Part shown: piece by piece, positions 51,939 through 61,308 of the stretch
Layout: the number at the start of each line of letters is the position of its first letter
How positions within the stretch are numbered: position 1 is the stretch's first letter
NCBI RefSeq assembly: GCF_001613465.1
Contig: NZ_BDCK01000021.1
Coordinates: forward strand, 108,805-172,804
Length of the DNA stretch: 64,000 nt
Reading direction: 5' to 3'
DNA from: Nocardia niwae NBRC 108934 = DSM 45340
GTDB lineage: Bacteria > Actinomycetota > Actinomycetes > Mycobacteriales > Mycobacteriaceae
Made by a program: the position numbers and the translations under genes
The notes under the pieces: model-generated
Seen by the model: the letters and a program-made list of their open reading frames with translations, nothing else
Database searches by the model: none
Told to the model about the DNA's origin: nothing

Positions 51939-53107
51939 CGGCCGCCGGCGCGGTGGACGAAGCCCAGCTGCGGGATCTGATCCCGGGTGTGCTGGCCGCC
52001 CTCGTCCACCGCGGGGCGGACTTCGCGACCGCCGAAGACGCCGTGCAGGAAGCGTTGATCCGGGCCGTGGAGACCTGGCCGGACCGGCGCCCCGCGGACC
52101 CCAAGGGGTGGCTGATCACCACGGCGTGGCGCTGCTTCCTCGACCTCGCCCGCTCCGAGGTCGCGCGGCGGCGGCGTGAGCTTCGAGATTCCGAGGAGCC
52201 ACCACCCGGACCGGCCGCTTCGGTGGACGAGACGCTGCAGCTCTACTTCCTGTGCGCGCATCCGAGCCTCAGCCCCGCCTCGGCCGTCGCCCTGACGCTG
52301 CGGGCCGTCGGCGGTCTCACCACGCGCCAGATCGCGCAGGCCTATCTCGTGCCCGAAGCGACCATGGCGCAGCGGATCAGCCGGGCCAAACGCACCGTCG
52401 GCGACGTCCGGCTGGATCGCCCCGGGGACCTGCGCACCGTGCTGCGGGTGCTGTACCTGGTGTTCAACGAGGGCTACAGCGGCGATGTCGACCTCGCCGC
52501 GGAGGCGATCCGGCTGGCCCGGCAGCTGGCCGCGACCACCGCAGACCCGGAGGTCGCGGGCCTGCTCGCCCTGTTCCTGCTCCATCACGCCCGACGCCCG
52601 GCCCGCACGCGTGCCGACGGCAGCCTCGTGCCGCTGGCCGAGCAGGACCGCCACCTGTGGCGGCGCGAGCTGATCGCCGAGGGCGTAGCCGTGCTCCAGG
52701 CCGCCCTGGCCCGCGACCGGCTCGGGGAATACCAGGCGCAGGCCGCGATCGCGGCCCTGCACGCCGACGCGCAGACCGCCGAGGAGACCGACTGGGTGCA
52801 GATCGTGGAGTGGTACGACGAATTGGTCCGTCTCACCGACAGTCCGGTGGTGCGGCTCAATCGCGCTGTCGCGGTCGGAGAGGCGGACGGAGCGCAGGCA
52901 GGGCTGGCCGCCCTCGCCGAACTCGACCCGGCGCTACCGCGCTACACCGCTTCATCCGCCTACCTACATGAGCGGGCCGGAGACCTCGCCACGGCAGCGC
53001 AGCTCTACGCACAGGCCGCCGCACAAGCGCACAACCTGGCCGAACGCAACCACCTCACCCTCCGGGCGGCCACCCTCCGCCAGCGCCTTTCGGGCGAAGG
53101 AGGCTGA
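51935..53107 (+). CDS. ECF RNA polymerase sigma factor, ECF42 type, with C-terminal extension
   Basis: The protein has 390 residues. The sigma2 region (DFATAEDAVQEALIRAVETW, then PKGWLITTAWRCFLDLAR) and sigma4 region (LRAVGGLTTRQIAQAYLVPE, MAQRISRAK) occupy about the first 180. The rest is a helical, TPR-like extension (VLYLVFNEGYSGD, LARDRLGEYQAQAAIAALHA, ALPRYTASSAYLHERAGD) typical of ECF42. No anti-sigma factor is encoded nearby, so control probably involves the extension and the DGPF protein. The start was chosen by the 4-bp overlap. Confidence 0.9.
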   Translation: MTAAGAVDEAQLRDLIPGVLAALVHRGADFATAEDAVQEALIRAVETWPDRRPADPKGWLITTAWRCFLDLARSEVARRRRELRDSEEPPPGPAASVDETLQLYFLCAHPSLSPASAVALTLRAVGGLTTRQIAQAYLVPEATMAQRISRAKRTVGDVRLDRPGDLRTVLRVLYLVFNEGYSGDVDLAAEAIRLARQLAATTADPEVAGLLALFLLHHARRPARTRADGSLVPLAEQDRHLWRRELIAEGVAVLQAALARDRLGEYQAQAAIAALHADAQTAEETDWVQIVEWYDELVRLTDSPVVRLNRAVAVGEADGAQAGLAALAELDPALPRYTASSAYLHERAGDLATAAQLYAQAAAQAHNLAERNHLTLRAATLRQRLSGEGG

Positions 53108-53230
53108 GCGACCGATCCCGCCCGACCATTGCCGAGCAGCCGATCCAGGGTTGTTCCCGCGCACCCCTGGCGCGTGCGCCGCGCTCGTGGTCGCCCCTCG
53201 ACACCGCGAGCCGCGCACGTCGACGCGAGG

Positions 53231-53656
53231 CTACCGCAGCTGTTCCACGGCGAATCCGACCAGGAGCACAGCGAATCCGCCGATCTCGCCGATGATCAGC
53301 GCGGCGAGGACGAAACGCATCGACGACGGCGGATTGCGCATCTGGTTGTCGGTCTCCCGCTGCAAGCCGAGCCGGATGTAGTTCGCGATCGTCACCACGA
53401 ACAGGGCGATGATCGCTCCCGCCGCGGTGGCGTTCACCGCGGTCGGCCATCCGGACAATTCGACGAACCAGGCGATCAATCCGGTGGCGAACGAATACAG
53501 CAACGCGGCTCGGTGGGCGATGTCGACGTAGGGGTGCGCCAAGCCGTCCGGCGAGGTGGTCATCGCCTGCCACTTCCACACGCCGAGTACCAGTGCCCAC
53601 AGGAAGATGAGGCCGGCGAAGAAGAGCACCCAGGCCGTTTCCGTGCGAATGATCAA
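53231..53656 (-). CDS. Small membrane protein, 141 residues
   Basis: Four hydrophobic segments are visible (AWVLFFAGLIFLWALVLGVW; RAALLYSFATGLIAWFVEL; ATAAGAIIALFVVTIANYI; FVLAALIIGEIGGFAVLLVG). The family is not recognised. The frame extends to 53758, but the extra part is Arg-rich and unlike a leader; a TTG at 53656, with GAGGG upstream, places the start just before the first helix. Confidence 0.6.
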   Translation of the reverse strand: MIIRTETAWVLFFAGLIFLWALVLGVWKWQAMTTSPDGLAHPYVDIAHRAALLYSFATGLIAWFVELSGWPTAVNATAAGAIIALFVVTIANYIRLGLQRETDNQMRNPPSSMRFVLAALIIGEIGGFAVLLVGFAVEQLR

Positions 53657-53779
53657 GTCCGTACCCTCATCAGTCCCTCGCGCGCCCACTTGGGCGGCTG
53701 TCCAGCGGCAGCGTAGCGCCCGCGACCGGACGGGGCGCGTCGAGAAGCGAACCAGCACTGGGAATACCGACTGGTCGGA

Positions 53780-54184
53780 TCAGGCCGTGAGCCCGAGTTC
53801 GCCATACGGAACCAGAAAGGCGCGATCCATCGTGCTCTGCCATCCCCGCTCGGTCCCCGCCAAGGCGTGTCCGCTCGCGGCGGGATCCCTCGGCCACGGC
53901 TCGCGCAGGTGCGTCTGGATATCGTCCTGTAGGACCTGCACCAGCTCACTCGCGAACTCCTCCGCAGTCGCGCTGCCCGGCTCGCTGGGGTCCAGCGCTA
54001 TGGTCGTGCCGACCTCCGGCACCGAAATGCTCACCCATGCCTTCGGGGCCGGACGGCCCGACAGCTCGTGGAAGCGGCGCCACTGTCCGGGGTACTCGGT
54101 GCCGACCTCCGCCGAAAAACCGAGAGACCGTTCGATATCGGCAGCGAGCAGACGCGCGCCTCGAACGGCTTCAGAGATGTCCAT
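53780..54184 (-). CDS. Hypothetical protein, 134 residues
   Basis: This acidic, soluble protein has no recognised motif. AWVSISVPEVGTTIALD and FASELVQVLQDDIQTHLREP suggest a strand-helix domain. The helical C-terminal part and its size resemble components of barnase-inhibitor or SUKH-like immunity families, but nothing decisive is seen. It stands alone. Confidence 0.55.
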   Translation of the reverse strand: MDISEAVRGARLLAADIERSLGFSAEVGTEYPGQWRRFHELSGRPAPKAWVSISVPEVGTTIALDPSEPGSATAEEFASELVQVLQDDIQTHLREPWPRDPAASGHALAGTERGWQSTMDRAFLVPYGELGLTA

Positions 54185-54307
54185 GGGGTGATTCTCGACG
54201 CTGCACGCCGACTCGCGCCCGCGAATTCCGAGCGGCGCCCGGCACTGTGGAAAGCGCCGTGGCCCCGAGCGTTTTCGCTCAGGGCCACGATTATCCTGCG
54301 GCGGTTC

Positions 54308-54841
54308 CTAGTTCTGCTCGTAGGTGGCGATCAGGGTCGCGCGCGCGAGGGTGTGGGAGAACAGGTTGAAGCCCAGGTAGGCCGGGCTGGCGTTCTCGTC
54401 GATGCCGAGGCTTTCGACATCGACGGCGTGCACGACGATGAAGTAGCGATGCGGGCCGTGGCCGGGCGGCGGGGCCGCGCCGACGAAGCCGTGGAAGCCG
54501 CCGTCGTTGCGCAGAGTGATCGAGCCGGTCGGCATGGCGCCGCCTTCCTCGCCGCTGCCCGCGCCCGCGGGCAAAGAGGTCGCGCTCACGGGGATGTCGG
54601 CGACGGCCCAGTGCCAGAAGCCGGAGGCGGTCGGGGCATCGGGGTCGTACACCGTCACCGCGAAGCTCTTGGTCTCCGCCGGGAAACCCGACCAGGACAG
54701 CTGCGGGGAGATGTCCTGGCCTCCCGCACCGAAGATGCCGCTGACCTGCTCGTTGCCGAACGGCTTCCCGTCGGTGACATCGGTGGAGGTGAGGGTGAAC
54801 GACGGCACCTGCGGCAGCGCGTCGTAGGGGTTGTAGGTCAT
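54308..54841 (-). CDS. YbhB/YbcL family Raf kinase inhibitor-like protein
   Basis: This 177-residue phosphatidylethanolamine-binding-protein fold has [14 protein letters not shown], then [25 protein letters not shown] (the D-P-D-A-P anion site), and [18 protein letters not shown]. It matches Rv2140c (TB18.6) in length and position next to the M20 peptidase gene. It binds small anions or lipid head groups; the cellular role is uncertain. The start at 54841 is supported by GAGAGG upstream. Confidence 0.9.
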   Translation of the reverse strand: MTYNPYDALPQVPSFTLTSTDVTDGKPFGNEQVSGIFGAGGQDISPQLSWSGFPAETKSFAVTVYDPDAPTASGFWHWAVADIPVSATSLPAGAGSGEEGGAMPTGSITLRNDGGFHGFVGAAPPPGHGPHRYFIVVHAVDVESLGIDENASPAYLGFNLFSHTLARATLIATYEQN

Positions 54842-54863
54842 GAAACCTCTCTTCCGGATCGGA

Positions 54864-56225
54864 TCAGCTGTGCAGTAGGAAGTGTTCCAGCACGCGGGTG
54901 CCGAATTCGAGGGCCTCCACCGGCACCCGCTCGTCCACACCGTGGAACAGGGCGGTGAAGTCCAGCTCCGGCGGCAGCTGCAGCGGTGCGAAACCGAAGC
55001 AGCGAATACCCAAGCGGGCGAACGCTTTCGCGTCCGTGCCGCCGGAGAGCATGTAGGGCACGGTGCGCCCGCGTGGATCGTGGGCCAGCACGGCGGCGTT
55101 CATCGCGTCGACCAGATCGCCGTCGAAGGTCGTCTCGTAGGAGTCGAGCTTGGTGATCCACTCGCGTTCGACGTCGGGACCGATCAGCTCGTCGACCTCC
55201 CGCTCGAACGCCGCCTGCCGCCCGGGCACCACGCGGCAGTCCACCACCGCCTCGGCGGTCTGCGGAATCACGTTGGCCTTGTAACCGGCCTGCAGCATGG
55301 TGGGATTGGCCGTGTCGCGCAGGGTGGCGCCGATGATGCGCGAAATGGTGCCCAGCTTCGCCAGTTGACCCTCGATGTCGGGGCTCGTCGGATCGAACTG
55401 CAGACCCGTCTCCTCGGCGACGGCGGCGAGGAACGCGGCCACCGAATCCGACAGCACCAGAGGAAAGGTGTGTTTGCCCAGCCGGGCCACCGCGTCGGCG
55501 AGGAGGGTGACCGCGTTGTCCTCGTGCAGGAACGAGCCGTGCCCGGCGCGGGCCTTGGCGCGCAGCCGCATCCACCCCAGGCCCTTCTCGGCGGTCTCCA
55601 CCAGATACAGCCTGCGCTCGGTGCCGTCGGGCCGCGGTACCGTCAGCGAGAATCCGCCGACCTCCCCCACCGCCTCGGTGACGCCGTCGAACAGATCGGG
55701 GCGGTTGTCCACCAGCCACTGCGAGCCCCACTTGCCGCCGTTCTCCTCGTCGGCGAGGAAGGCGAAGACCAGATCGCGCGGCGGCACGGTGCCCTCGAGC
55801 TTGAACTGGCGGGCCACCGCCAGCGTCATCCCGACCATGTCCTTCATGTCGATCGCACCGCGACCCCACACGTAGCCGTCACGCACCGCGCCGGAGAACG
55901 GGTGCACGCTCCAGTCCGCGGCTTCGGCGGGCACCACGTCCAGGTGCCCGTGAATCATCAGCGCGCCACGGCTCGGGTCGGCGCCTTCCAACCGCGCGAA
56001 GACATTGCCGCGCCCGTCGGCGCCGGACTCGACGTATTCGGTGACATATCCCGCCTGATGCAGCTGGTCGGCCACCCACTGCGCGCATTCGCGCTCGCCC
56101 TTGGTGGTGGCCAGATCACCGGTGTTGGAGGTGTCGAAGCGGATCAGCGTACTGACCAGCTCCACCACTTCCGACACCGCGCGGGAGCTTCTGTTCGGGT
56201 CGATTCCTTCGCCAGTTGCGGACAC
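54864..56225 (-). CDS. M20/M25/M40-family metallopeptidase
   Basis: This 453-residue binuclear zinc aminoacylase/dipeptidase-type enzyme shows HGHLDVVP (first metal His/Asp), [12 protein letters not shown] (bridging Asp), ADEENGG (catalytic and metal Glu pair), a dimerisation lid domain at about residues 215-330, and [12 protein letters not shown] near the end. It corresponds to Rv2141c by position beside ybhB. The GTG at 56225 follows a purine-rich GGAAAGGGAGC; the frame opens further upstream with unconvincing sequence. It is in the same direction as the YbhB gene, 22 bp apart. Confidence 0.9.
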   Translation of the reverse strand: MSATGEGIDPNRSSRAVSEVVELVSTLIRFDTSNTGDLATTKGERECAQWVADQLHQAGYVTEYVESGADGRGNVFARLEGADPSRGALMIHGHLDVVPAEAADWSVHPFSGAVRDGYVWGRGAIDMKDMVGMTLAVARQFKLEGTVPPRDLVFAFLADEENGGKWGSQWLVDNRPDLFDGVTEAVGEVGGFSLTVPRPDGTERRLYLVETAEKGLGWMRLRAKARAGHGSFLHEDNAVTLLADAVARLGKHTFPLVLSDSVAAFLAAVAEETGLQFDPTSPDIEGQLAKLGTISRIIGATLRDTANPTMLQAGYKANVIPQTAEAVVDCRVVPGRQAAFEREVDELIGPDVEREWITKLDSYETTFDGDLVDAMNAAVLAHDPRGRTVPYMLSGGTDAKAFARLGIRCFGFAPLQLPPELDFTALFHGVDERVPVEALEFGTRVLEHFLLHS

Positions 56226-56348
56226 GCTCCCTTTCCTACCACCCGCGCGGCGGGGCACACGTGCGGACCGGGTGGCGCGGCGGGGCGATGCGGCCCGCAC
56301 GGTGCGCGATCGCGCGCGACATGGTTGTCCTCAGGGTGATCGGAACTC

Positions 56349-56870
56349 TCACGCCGGGCCCGGCGGCTGCACCTCGTCGGGGAACACCACCCGCACGAAC
56401 GCCCAGAACCGGAACACCATGCCCAGCGCCGTGCCGATCAGCTGCGCGGCGACGAAGTCGGCCAGGTTCTGGGTGAAGCGGGAGACCTCGGGCACCTCGA
56501 GATGCAGCACATACCGCGACACCCACAGCGGTGCGGTGTTGATCGCGACGGCCAGAAAACTGACCAGATAGAACAGCGCGGCCTCGTGATGACCGCGCCG
56601 CCCGCCGCGCCCGTCGAACGACCACTGCTTGTTGAGCACATACGACAGCGTGATCGCCGCGAGCACCGCGACGACTTTCGCCGTGACCGGATGCGCCTCG
56701 AGCACAGTGCTCTTCAAGGTCAGGAACACCGCGGTGTCCAGCGTGAACGCGGCGATACCGACGGAGGCGAAACGCAATAGTTCTCGACGCCGTGCCTCGC
56801 CCCCCAGCGCGGACGTCACCCGAGCGAAAACGGGGCGTTCGGAAAACAGCACAGGTAGAGTCTCCGGCAC
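56349..56870 (-). CDS. GtrA family membrane protein
   Basis: This 173-residue protein has four membrane helices. ELLRFASVGIAAFTLDTAVF and SYVLNKQWSFDGRG are the GtrA signatures, with the NKxWtF motif at the end of helix 2. Members are thought to flip or present polyprenyl-linked sugars for cell-surface glycosylation. No glycosyltransferase is adjacent. It is divergent from the polyketide synthase gene, 80 bp away. Confidence 0.88.
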   Translation of the reverse strand: MPETLPVLFSERPVFARVTSALGGEARRRELLRFASVGIAAFTLDTAVFLTLKSTVLEAHPVTAKVVAVLAAITLSYVLNKQWSFDGRGGRRGHHEAALFYLVSFLAVAINTAPLWVSRYVLHLEVPEVSRFTQNLADFVAAQLIGTALGMVFRFWAFVRVVFPDEVQPPGPA

Positions 56871-56950
56871 ATGTCCCTACCCCACAACAAGATCGGCGGA
56901 TTCACCGCGCCACCTGTTCCGCGGGTGCGCGGCCGGTGGATCGCGGGCAG

Positions 56951-59344
56951 GTGAATAGCGTGAAAAAGGCCAAGCGGCGCAAGAGCGTTCAGCCGGAGGT
57001 CGCTGCCGCGGCGCATGCCGCGGAGCCGATCGCGGTGATCGGCATGAGTTGCCGCTTCGCCGGAGGCGCCGATTCTCCGCAGGAGTTGTGGCGGTTGCTG
57101 ATCGAGGAGACCGACGCGGTCGCCGACGCACCCCCGCCCGGCCGCTGGTCCGGAGATCACCTCGGTTCCGGCCGAGCCGCCGCGGGCAAGACGGTGTCGG
57201 TCGCCGGTGGGTATCTGGCGGATGTCGCGGGCTTCGACGCCGAATTCTTCGGCATCACCCCGCGCGAGGCCGCCGACATGGACCCGCAGCAACGCTTGGC
57301 GCTGGAATTGGCATGGCAGGCATGCGAAGACGCGGGGATCCGGCCCGATCGGGTGCCGCACACCGGTGTGTACTTCGCCAACAAGTTCAACGATTATCGC
57401 GCCGTCAAACTCGCCAGGGGTGCGACCGCGATCACGCCGTTCACCAGCACCGGAGACGTCGAAGGCGTGATCGCCAACCGGGTGTCGTACTTCCTGGGCT
57501 TCGACGGACCCAGCATGACCGTGAACGCCTCCTGCGCCGGATCGCTGGTCGCCGTGCATCTGGCCTGCCAGGCCCTGCGGGCGGGTGAGAGCGAGCTGGC
57601 CCTCGCGGGTGGCGTGCAACTGAACCTGATCCCGGAGACCGCGATCGGACTGTCCGCGCTGGGTGTGCTGTCCGCCCGTGGCCGATCGCGCACCTTCGAC
57701 GCCTCCGCCGACGGCTACGTGCGCGGCGAAGGCGGTGCGCTCGTCGTGCTCAAGCCGCTGCGCCAGGCCCTGCGCGACGGCGACCGCGTCTACTGCACCC
57801 TGCTCGGCAGCGCCACCAACAACAACGGCAGCCACCACTCCATGCCCGCCAGCAGCGCCGACGGCCAGCGGCAGCTGTTGCGGAGAGCCTGCGCGGCAGC
57901 CGGGATCGACCCGCTGACCATCGACTACGTCGAAGCGCACGGCACCGGCACCGCGGTCGGCGACCGCGCCGAACTCACCGCACTCGCCGAGGTCTACGGC
58001 AGCGGCAGAACTCCCGGCGCGCCACTGACGGTCGGCTCGATCAAAACCAACATCGGCCACACCGAAGCCGCCGCGGGCATGGCCGGACTGGTGAAAGTCG
58101 CCCTCGCCCTCACCCATCGCCGTATTCCGCGCAGCCTGCATTTCGACCGTGCGCCCGCCGATTTCGACCCCGCGGCCACGGGCGTGCGCGTGGCGGGCAC
58201 CGCGATGCCGTGGCCGCAGCACGACCGTCCGGCGCGCGCGGCGGTGAGCGCGTTCGGTTTCGGCGGCTCCAATGCCCACGTCATCGTCGAAGCCGCGCCC
58301 GCACCCGCTCCGGCCGGCGTCCGCGGTGTCTCCGAGCGACTGGTGGTGCTGTCCGCGCGCACCGAGGCCGCGCTGCGGGCGCACGCAGACCGGTTGCGTG
58401 AGCACCTCGTACGCAATCCGGACGTCGCCCTGGACGATCTCGCACACACCCTCGCCACGAGAACTCCTTTCCGGCATCGTCTTTCGGTCGTCGCCGACGA
58501 AGTGGGCGAGGTCGTCGAGTTTCTCGGCGTCTATCTCGAGGGGGCCGCGAACGACGTCGAGCCAGTCGAGCACGAGGCCCTGAGCCTGGTGCTGTCCGCG
58601 GCCCTGCGTCCCGGCACGGTGGCCCCTCGCGACCTGCTGCGGGCGGCGGGCATCCTGTTCGAGCGTGGCGTCGAGCCAGACTGGGCGGCGGTGAACCCGC
58701 CGGGCCGCCCGGTCTCGCTGCCCACCTATCCATTCCAGCGCGAACGGTACTGGGCGGACCCGCGAATAAGCGACGAGGCGCGAGACGTCGCCGCACCCGC
58801 CTTGTCCTCCGCGGACTCCGTCCCCGTCGAAATCATCGCTCCCACCCGGGATAGCAGGTCCGAAACCGCGCTGATCACGTCGTCGGGACCGTCGCGCGAA
58901 CCCGTCGCGACCGGCGACGCTTCGGCAGCGCATCCGGCGGCCGCGGTGTCCGGCGCGCCCGACGTCGCGGCGCTCGCCGCCCTGGTCACCACCGAACTCG
59001 CCGAAGTCGTCGGCATCGCACCCGAGCGTGTGGCCGCACGCCAGAACTTCGATCAGCTCGGCATCGGGTCGGTGCACGCGGTGGAGTTGTCGGCCCGCCT
59101 CACCGCGCGCCTGAGCATCGACGTCCCCGCCGCGATCATCTGGGGCTGCCCCACCGTCGAACTGCTGGCCGCCGAACTCGGCGTCCGCCTCGCCGCCGCG
59201 CACCCGGCGACGGATCCGCTCGCCGCCGGTCCCCGACCACTGATGGACATCGATTCGGTCGCCGCCGATCCGCGACCACTGGTGGACGAGGAAGCGCTCT
59301 CCACCGCCGAACTGCTGGCGTTGAGCCGGGAATTGCTCGGCTGA
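56951..59344 (+). CDS. Stand-alone KS-ACP polyketide synthase lacking an AT domain
   Basis: The protein has 797 residues. A complete ketosynthase spans about residues 25-455, with catalytic Cys195 (NASCAGSL), His330 ([11 protein letters not shown]) and His370 ([12 protein letters not shown]). The usual KS-AT linker follows ([19 protein letters not shown]), but no AT with its GHSxG motif. The post-AT stretch appears directly ([12 protein letters not shown]). After a variable linker, a carrier domain carries Ser707 in [11 protein letters not shown]. An acyltransferase must act in trans if the protein elongates chains. No other PKS genes are in view. A GTG at 56960 is an alternative start. Confidence 0.88.
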   Translation: MNSVKKAKRRKSVQPEVAAAAHAAEPIAVIGMSCRFAGGADSPQELWRLLIEETDAVADAPPPGRWSGDHLGSGRAAAGKTVSVAGGYLADVAGFDAEFFGITPREAADMDPQQRLALELAWQACEDAGIRPDRVPHTGVYFANKFNDYRAVKLARGATAITPFTSTGDVEGVIANRVSYFLGFDGPSMTVNASCAGSLVAVHLACQALRAGESELALAGGVQLNLIPETAIGLSALGVLSARGRSRTFDASADGYVRGEGGALVVLKPLRQALRDGDRVYCTLLGSATNNNGSHHSMPASSADGQRQLLRRACAAAGIDPLTIDYVEAHGTGTAVGDRAELTALAEVYGSGRTPGAPLTVGSIKTNIGHTEAAAGMAGLVKVALALTHRRIPRSLHFDRAPADFDPAATGVRVAGTAMPWPQHDRPARAAVSAFGFGGSNAHVIVEAAPAPAPAGVRGVSERLVVLSARTEAALRAHADRLREHLVRNPDVALDDLAHTLATRTPFRHRLSVVADEVGEVVEFLGVYLEGAANDVEPVEHEALSLVLSAALRPGTVAPRDLLRAAGILFERGVEPDWAAVNPPGRPVSLPTYPFQRERYWADPRISDEARDVAAPALSSADSVPVEIIAPTRDSRSETALITSSGPSREPVATGDASAAHPAAAVSGAPDVAALAALVTTELAEVVGIAPERVAARQNFDQLGIGSVHAVELSARLTARLSIDVPAAIIWGCPTVELLAAELGVRLAAAHPATDPLAAGPRPLMDIDSVAADPRPLVDEEALSTAELLALSRELLG

Positions 59345-59423
59345 GCCGAGTCGGTCCGGCGACCGGACAAGCGGCTATGCTGCCCTCGGTCCGGGTGGGC
59401 TGGGATCGCTAAGGGGGGCAGAG

Positions 59424-59770
59424 GTGTTGAGGCAGAACGAGTCGTTCGCCGGCGATACGGCCAAGGCGCTGGACTACGCCCACAGCCGCGGCGTGCTGCA
59501 TCGCGATATCAAACCGGCCAACATCCTGATCGCCGAGCCGGAGACCGGACCGAAACCCGAGGTCTGCTCATCGACTTCGGCATCGCGCGCCTGCTCGACG
59601 CGGACACCGAATTGACCGCCACCGGAACGTTCACCGCCACCCTCGCCTACGCGTCACCCGAACAACTGTCCGGTGAGCCGGTCGATGCGTTCGCGTTCGG
59701 TCTGGTCTTCTGTCTGACCCTCGCCAGTGGAGCGATGGAGCTGATGACCCCGCAGATCGACCGGCCGTTG
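59424..59770 (+). pseudogene. Serine/threonine protein kinase fragment
   Basis: In one frame the sequence reads [20 protein letters not shown] and then PANILI, the catalytic loop. After a frameshift near 59562 it continues as [20 protein letters not shown] and [13 protein letters not shown] (DFG and APE-type motifs). The N-lobe with the glycine loop and the C-terminal half of the C-lobe are absent. It is a remnant of a PknB-type kinase, truncated on both sides and frameshifted once. Confidence 0.75.
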
Positions 59771-59815
59771 GATCGCCGACAAACGTGCCGGGAACCGTTG
59801 AGGCGCAGGGCCGGT

Positions 59816-60445
59816 TCACGGGGCAAGCAGTTCGCGCGCCAGCGCTTCGCTCCACCAGCGTTCGACCGCCTCGGGTGTCCACGCGCGTTCGGTGACGAAC
59901 GTGGCGTAGACGTCGATGTTGCACAACGCCGCGTAGACGTCGGTGGCGGTGGTGATGTCCAGACCGGACCGCAGTGTGCCATCGGGCCACGAAGAGAACA
60001 CCTCCCCGCGTGTCCGGTCGGCGACGCGACGCGCCTGCTGGTAGAGGTCGGCCAGCTCGGGTTCGGTGCGCCCGGATTCCCGGACCAGGGCGATGAGGTC
60101 TCCGGCGCGGTGGAACAGGCGCCGGTCGTAGCCCGCCATCGCGGCCAGCTGCTGGGCGGGGGTGGGGCAGGCTTCCAGTTCCGCGAGCTGACGGGGCAGG
60201 TCCCCGGACAGGTCCGCCGCGTCCACCAGAGCCCAGACCAGTCCTTTCTTGCTCCCGTACGCCGCGTACACCGTCGGTACCGACACACCCGCCTCGCGGG
60301 CCACGTCGCCGATCGTTGTCCCGGCCCAGCCTCGGGCGACGAACAGCCTGCCCGCGGCCTCGGCGATCTCGGCGCGAGTGCGTTTCGCCTGCGCCTGCCT
60401 GCGCAGTGAGTCGTAGCGCCGACGCTCTGGCTGTGCGTTCACCAT
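59816..60445 (-). CDS. TetR-family transcriptional regulator
   Basis: The protein has 209 residues. An HTH at about residues 25-70 contains [20 protein letters not shown] and [17 protein letters not shown]; a helical ligand domain follows, with [20 protein letters not shown]. It is divergent from a membrane protein gene, and a perfect 17-bp palindrome lies between them, 20 bp before its start, so it probably represses both itself and the membrane gene. The ligand is unknown. Confidence 0.87.
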   Translation of the reverse strand: MVNAQPERRRYDSLRRQAQAKRTRAEIAEAAGRLFVARGWAGTTIGDVAREAGVSVPTVYAAYGSKKGLVWALVDAADLSGDLPRQLAELEACPTPAQQLAAMAGYDRRLFHRAGDLIALVRESGRTEPELADLYQQARRVADRTRGEVFSSWPDGTLRSGLDITTATDVYAALCNIDVYATFVTERAWTPEAVERWWSEALARELLAP

Positions 60446-60465
60446 TGCCCTCCGGATTGCCTGTA

Positions 60466-60482
60466 CCTATATTCAATATAGG
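60466..60482. promoter_or_regulatory. Perfect 17-bp palindrome between tetR and membrane gene
   Basis: CCTATATTCAATATAGG has two exact 8-bp arms around one base, A/T-rich in GC-rich DNA. It is centred in the divergent promoter region, 20 bp from the tetR start and 70 bp from the 60552 start, a typical autoregulatory TetR operator position. Confidence 0.65.
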
Positions 60483-60551
60483 CCATGTAAATCGAATGGC
60501 TGCCCGCGCGGGTCGCCCGGCGAGCAACCTCGGTGCGGAGAGGGCACTTCG

Positions 60552-61202
60552 ATGGAATTCACCACCGTGGCGGGCGCGGGCGGTATCGGGTTCGTGGCGG
60601 CGGCGCTCGCCGTCAACGTCCTGTACGTGCGTGCGCGCCTGCCGATGCCGGTGTCGGCGGACAAGATCGACGCGGTCGAGGAAGCCTTCGCCGCCGTCGG
60701 CCGCGCGCTGCCGCGACCTTCGACGCTCGCTCCCGCAATGTGGTTGTGCCTCACCGTTTTCGCCGCAGGGCTGCTGGCTGTGCTGTGGCGCGGCGGCACG
60801 GGCCCGAACGCGTGGGCGTTGGTCGGCTTCGCCGGGGTGCTCATGCAGAACGCCACATTCACCCTCATCGAGGCGCTGCGATTCGGTATGGCCGCGGCCG
60901 CCACCCACAGCCGCGGCACCACCGCGGGGTTGTGGGGAACGAGCAACGTCCTGTTCGGCTTCAACCAGGTCTTCCTCGCGACGGCGCTGCTGGGTTTCAG
61001 CATCGCCGGTGCCGATGCCGGACTCGTGGCGGGCTGGCACGCCTGGCTCGGCTACGTCAGCGCCGCATTGCTGTTCGTCTCGTCGTCGGCCGGTCCCTAC
61101 AACGTCGAGGGCGCGGGCCGCATCGCGGTCGTCGGCCTGATCGGCTGGCTGGGGTGGGCGGCTTGGATCATCTTCTGCAGCGTCGCGATGCTGGGCCGGT
61201 AG
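60552..61202 (+). CDS. Hypothetical membrane protein, 216 residues
   Basis: Five to six hydrophobic stretches are present: residues 8-25, about 59-76, about 86-102, about 130-150, about 160-175 and a C-terminal helix. The loop after the first helix (RLPMPVSADKIDAVEEAFAA) is charged. Family membership is not recognised. The palindrome and TetR gene next door suggest it is inducible, perhaps as an efflux or membrane-stress protein, but this is inference. Confidence 0.6.
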   Translation: MEFTTVAGAGGIGFVAAALAVNVLYVRARLPMPVSADKIDAVEEAFAAVGRALPRPSTLAPAMWLCLTVFAAGLLAVLWRGGTGPNAWALVGFAGVLMQNATFTLIEALRFGMAAAATHSRGTTAGLWGTSNVLFGFNQVFLATALLGFSIAGADAGLVAGWHAWLGYVSAALLFVSSSAGPYNVEGAGRIAVVGLIGWLGWAAWIIFCSVAMLGR

Positions 61203-61308
61203 CGCGACATCACGTCCGGTCTTGCCCGGTCGGTTCTATCGCACGGCAAACCTTTCGTGCGCATGCCGACCGGATCCCCAGTGCCCCTGTGCTCGCGAGG
61301 CGTAGTCC

